A DNA stretch of 63,926 nt from the NCBI GenBank assembly GCA_013140495.1, contig JABFSR010000231.1:1-63926 (forward strand), written 5' to 3'. This document shows, one piece after another, positions 61,648 through 63,926 of the stretch (positions are counted from its first letter, which is position 1; each line of letters starts with the position of its first letter). Origin of the DNA: Verrucomicrobiota bacterium. Its GTDB lineage: Bacteria; Verrucomicrobiota; Verrucomicrobiia; Limisphaerales; JADLHS01. A program made the translations under genes and the position numbers. Below the pieces are notes generated by a model. It saw only the letters and a program-made list of their open reading frames with translations. It had not been told where the DNA came from and made no database searches.

Positions 61648-63885
61648 ATGAAATATAATCAAATGAACAAAACCATTTTTACACCCGCCATGGCCGCGAT
61701 GGTTGTTTTCGCGCTTTCCGTAACCCTGCCCCTGGCGCACATCAACGCTTCGCCATTTATTTACGAACTTGATAATGAATTTCTGACTACAGGCGATTTT
61801 GATGGCGATGGGAGTTTGGACATCGCACTTGTTGACAGGGAAACTGGTCGCGTGCGTATCGGGTATGCTTTGGGCGGCGGGACGTTCAGGTGGACTGAAT
61901 GGCGTTCGTCCGGGGCTACAGCCTTGAGCGCTGTGACGGTCGGCAAATTGACAGATGCCAAGATTGATTCATTGGCTGTTGTCTGCGACAGAGACAACCT
62001 TGTTGCAGTTGTTGATACGCGTGGTGTAACCAATCTTGCCGATCCAATGGTGTTGCCCAATCAAGCCTCTGGAAGTGCGGTTGGGCCAAACGTGGCGATC
62101 GCGATAGATATTGGTGGTGCGGGCAACAACCCTTTGGATGACCTGTTCGTCCCCAGCCACTTCAACAACAATCCTGAGTTTCGAGTCACGCTTTATCGAA
62201 ATGGCGGGAAGGCCTTTACGCAGTTGAGCAATACGCCTGCGTCTGCGGAAAGTGCCCATGGAAACCGGCTCGCTCTCAAACGCGGCGGCAAAGAATTCGC
62301 AGTTTTCATGAACCTCGGGGGCGAAACAAAGGGAGATAGTCTTTTGATTGGCAAGTTAGATGGCGGAAAGTTTGAATCCGTATTGAATATTCCCAATGTT
62401 CCCAAGGGAAGTGATTACATCACGGGTTTTTTCCGCGGAGATACTGTTCGGGATTTTGTTTTCTACAAGATCGGGGATCCGGCCATTGCGGTTTGTTCTG
62501 TTTCCGAGGTCGCCGGGGAATTTGTTGCGGGTGCTCTGAAGACATTCGATCTGACCAGGCCTGTCTCGCAACTTGTGACTGTGGATGGTGAAAAGAGCAG
62601 CAGATTGCTCGGCGTGTTTGGAGAGACTGAGCCGGCTGAACTGATGGACTTCGATGGCGTTAATGCCCCGGTAAAAGTTCAAGTGATCTCGGGATATAAC
62701 GACGCATTTCTACACGCTGCGATTGCATTGCCAGATTCGATAGTTTTGTTTTCGCTGCACAAATCCATTACGGATCCGAAGGCAAAACCCGCTCCCAAGA
62801 CAGCCATTTATCAGACCTACCAGTTGAAAAACGGCAAATACGAACTGGTCAGCAACAGCAAAGGAAATCTGCCTCTGTTGGATGATCGGGACGATTCGAC
62901 TGTGCCGCTCATTCATAAACGTATCCTGGCCAATCTAACCGAGAAAACCGAATCCGACATGAAGGCGTACACGAATAATATTCCGGGCACCGGGCTTGAA
63001 TACGCGATGTCACCGATTCTTGGCGGCGAGTTTGTGATGGGCAGCCCTGACACGGAAAAGTTTCGACAAGCGAGTGAAGGCCCTCAGCATCGGGTGAAGA
63101 TTTCGCCATTCTGGATGAGCAGGTTTGAAATCACATGGCAACAATTTCTGGTTTTCACATACCGTGATACCGAGAAGACTTTGCGTGAAACGACGCCCAC
63201 CCCTGAAGATATCAACAAGGAAACCGATGCCGTTACACGCCCTTCACAGCCTTACGGGGATATGTCCTCTGACATGGGCCAAGGTCGCGGGATGCCGGCA
63301 ATTGCCATGACTCAACACGCTGCAAACAAGTATTGCCACTGGCTGAGCGCCAAGACCGGGCACTTCTACCGGCTGCCGACCGAAGCTGAGTGGGAATACG
63401 CCTGCCGTGCGGGATCGACGAACGCTTATTTCTTCGGAGACAACCCCGCAGACCTTGAAGATTATGTATGTTACACAAATAATTCGGATTTCAAATACGA
63501 GAAGGTGGGCAAAAAGCTTCCCAATCGTTGGGGACTGCATGACATGCTTGGCAATGTGGCCGAATGGGTGCTGGATCAGTATGACGAAACTTATTATCAG
63601 ACCTGCGCCACCAAGTCGGTTTCAATCGATCCATGGAATAGAGCCACCAAGCCATATCCGCACGCAGTTCGCGGCGGCGCATACGACGATGGACCCGACG
63701 GGGTACGCTGTTCCTCCAGATTCAAATCAGGCCCGGAGTGGAAGTTGACTTACCCAAACCTGCCCAAGACCGTTTGGTGGCTGTCCGATTGCGCCAAGGT
63801 TGGATTTCGTATCGTGCGACCTCTCAAGGTTCCCCCGCCCGAAGAAATGGCAAAGTATTGCATCAGCGGTGTTGAAAAGGATTGA
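61648..63885 (+). CDS. secreted FG-GAP-like plus FGE-like (SUMF1-fold) protein, paralog 2
   Basis: 745 residues from ATG 61648 (GTG 61636 and ATG 61663 also possible), with a signal peptide (MAAMVVFALSVTLPLAHINAS). It aligns along its whole length with paralog 1: TTGDFDGDGSLDIALVDRET, NRLALKRGGKEFAVFMN, GGEFVMGSPDTEK, MTQHAANKYCHWLSAKTGHF, GNVAEWVLDQYDE, and the shared end RPLKVPPPEEMAKYCISGVEK. Its RGGAYDDGPDGVRCSSR has one Cys, but at the position after the catalytic pair. A 65-bp gap from paralog 1 implies tandem duplication and co-transcription. Confidence 0.88.
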   Translation: MKYNQMNKTIFTPAMAAMVVFALSVTLPLAHINASPFIYELDNEFLTTGDFDGDGSLDIALVDRETGRVRIGYALGGGTFRWTEWRSSGATALSAVTVGKLTDAKIDSLAVVCDRDNLVAVVDTRGVTNLADPMVLPNQASGSAVGPNVAIAIDIGGAGNNPLDDLFVPSHFNNNPEFRVTLYRNGGKAFTQLSNTPASAESAHGNRLALKRGGKEFAVFMNLGGETKGDSLLIGKLDGGKFESVLNIPNVPKGSDYITGFFRGDTVRDFVFYKIGDPAIAVCSVSEVAGEFVAGALKTFDLTRPVSQLVTVDGEKSSRLLGVFGETEPAELMDFDGVNAPVKVQVISGYNDAFLHAAIALPDSIVLFSLHKSITDPKAKPAPKTAIYQTYQLKNGKYELVSNSKGNLPLLDDRDDSTVPLIHKRILANLTEKTESDMKAYTNNIPGTGLEYAMSPILGGEFVMGSPDTEKFRQASEGPQHRVKISPFWMSRFEITWQQFLVFTYRDTEKTLRETTPTPEDINKETDAVTRPSQPYGDMSSDMGQGRGMPAIAMTQHAANKYCHWLSAKTGHFYRLPTEAEWEYACRAGSTNAYFFGDNPADLEDYVCYTNNSDFKYEKVGKKLPNRWGLHDMLGNVAEWVLDQYDETYYQTCATKSVSIDPWNRATKPYPHAVRGGAYDDGPDGVRCSSRFKSGPEWKLTYPNLPKTVWWLSDCAKVGFRIVRPLKVPPPEEMAKYCISGVEKD

Positions 63886-63926
63886 TTCAGCCGGGAAGGG
63901 GTCGGGGATGGGGGCTCGTGTAATAG

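Overview
The window reads as a chromosome segment of a PVC-superphylum bacterium, most probably Verrucomicrobiota and by gene style Limisphaerales/Pedosphaeraceae. The reasons are a PVC-type CxxCH cytochrome with beta-propeller and HEAT repeats, a secreted sulfatase, DUF1080, CehA/McbA and ceramidase-like exported enzymes, few Shine-Dalgarno sites, many 4-bp start/stop overlaps (ATGA, GTGA, TTGA), and many dispersed palindromic repeats. The lineage call is inference. No rRNA, tRNA or CRISPR array was found.

Layout. 1-5.6 kb: 3' end of a Kup potassium transporter, an alpha/beta hydrolase, a hypothetical protein, acpS, pdxJ and a VanZ-like protein. 5.7-17.9 kb: exported catabolism, with a CehA-like metallohydrolase, a ceramidase-like protein and a tightly coupled minus-strand operon (sulfatase, DMFase-like protein, di-heme peroxidase, PVC-type cytochrome), then a DUF1080 protein. 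18.2-20.0 kb: three small unrelated genes separated by reiterated spacer blocks, the most unusual locus here. 20.0-24.4 kb: a lipoprotein, a Tat-exported sugar epimerase-like protein, a second ceramidase-like protein and an esterase-SGNH fusion. 24.4-28.6 kb: a membrane cluster of PLDc_N, PspC, a coiled coil, twin zinc-ribbon membrane proteins, flotillin and an NfeD-like protein. 29.0-33.0 kb: a CII-like regulator, hexose-6-phosphate mutarotase and a complete IS4-family element with perfect terminal repeats and a target duplication.

33.1-37.0 kb is a VWA protein plus two-component operon, followed by trxB and a Kef-type antiporter. 39.4-50.7 kb is a Wsp-like chemosensory operon in exact wspA-B-C-D-E-F order, but the expected diguanylate cyclase WspR is replaced by a REC-HK-REC-REC-Hpt hybrid kinase, with an LD-carboxypeptidase translationally coupled behind it. 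51.0-63.9 kb holds batE/batD, rpoN, maf, a polyprenyl synthase, a membrane protein, proA, and two tandem secreted proteins joining an FG-GAP-like N-terminus to a formylglycine-generating-enzyme-like domain that lacks the catalytic cysteines.

A theme across the window is repeat DNA interacting with genes. At least seven dispersed inverted or sequence-biased repeat families occupy gene gaps, and several copies lie in frame inside conserved enzymes (LD-carboxypeptidase, ProA, the CheA Hpt domain, an esterase signal peptide).
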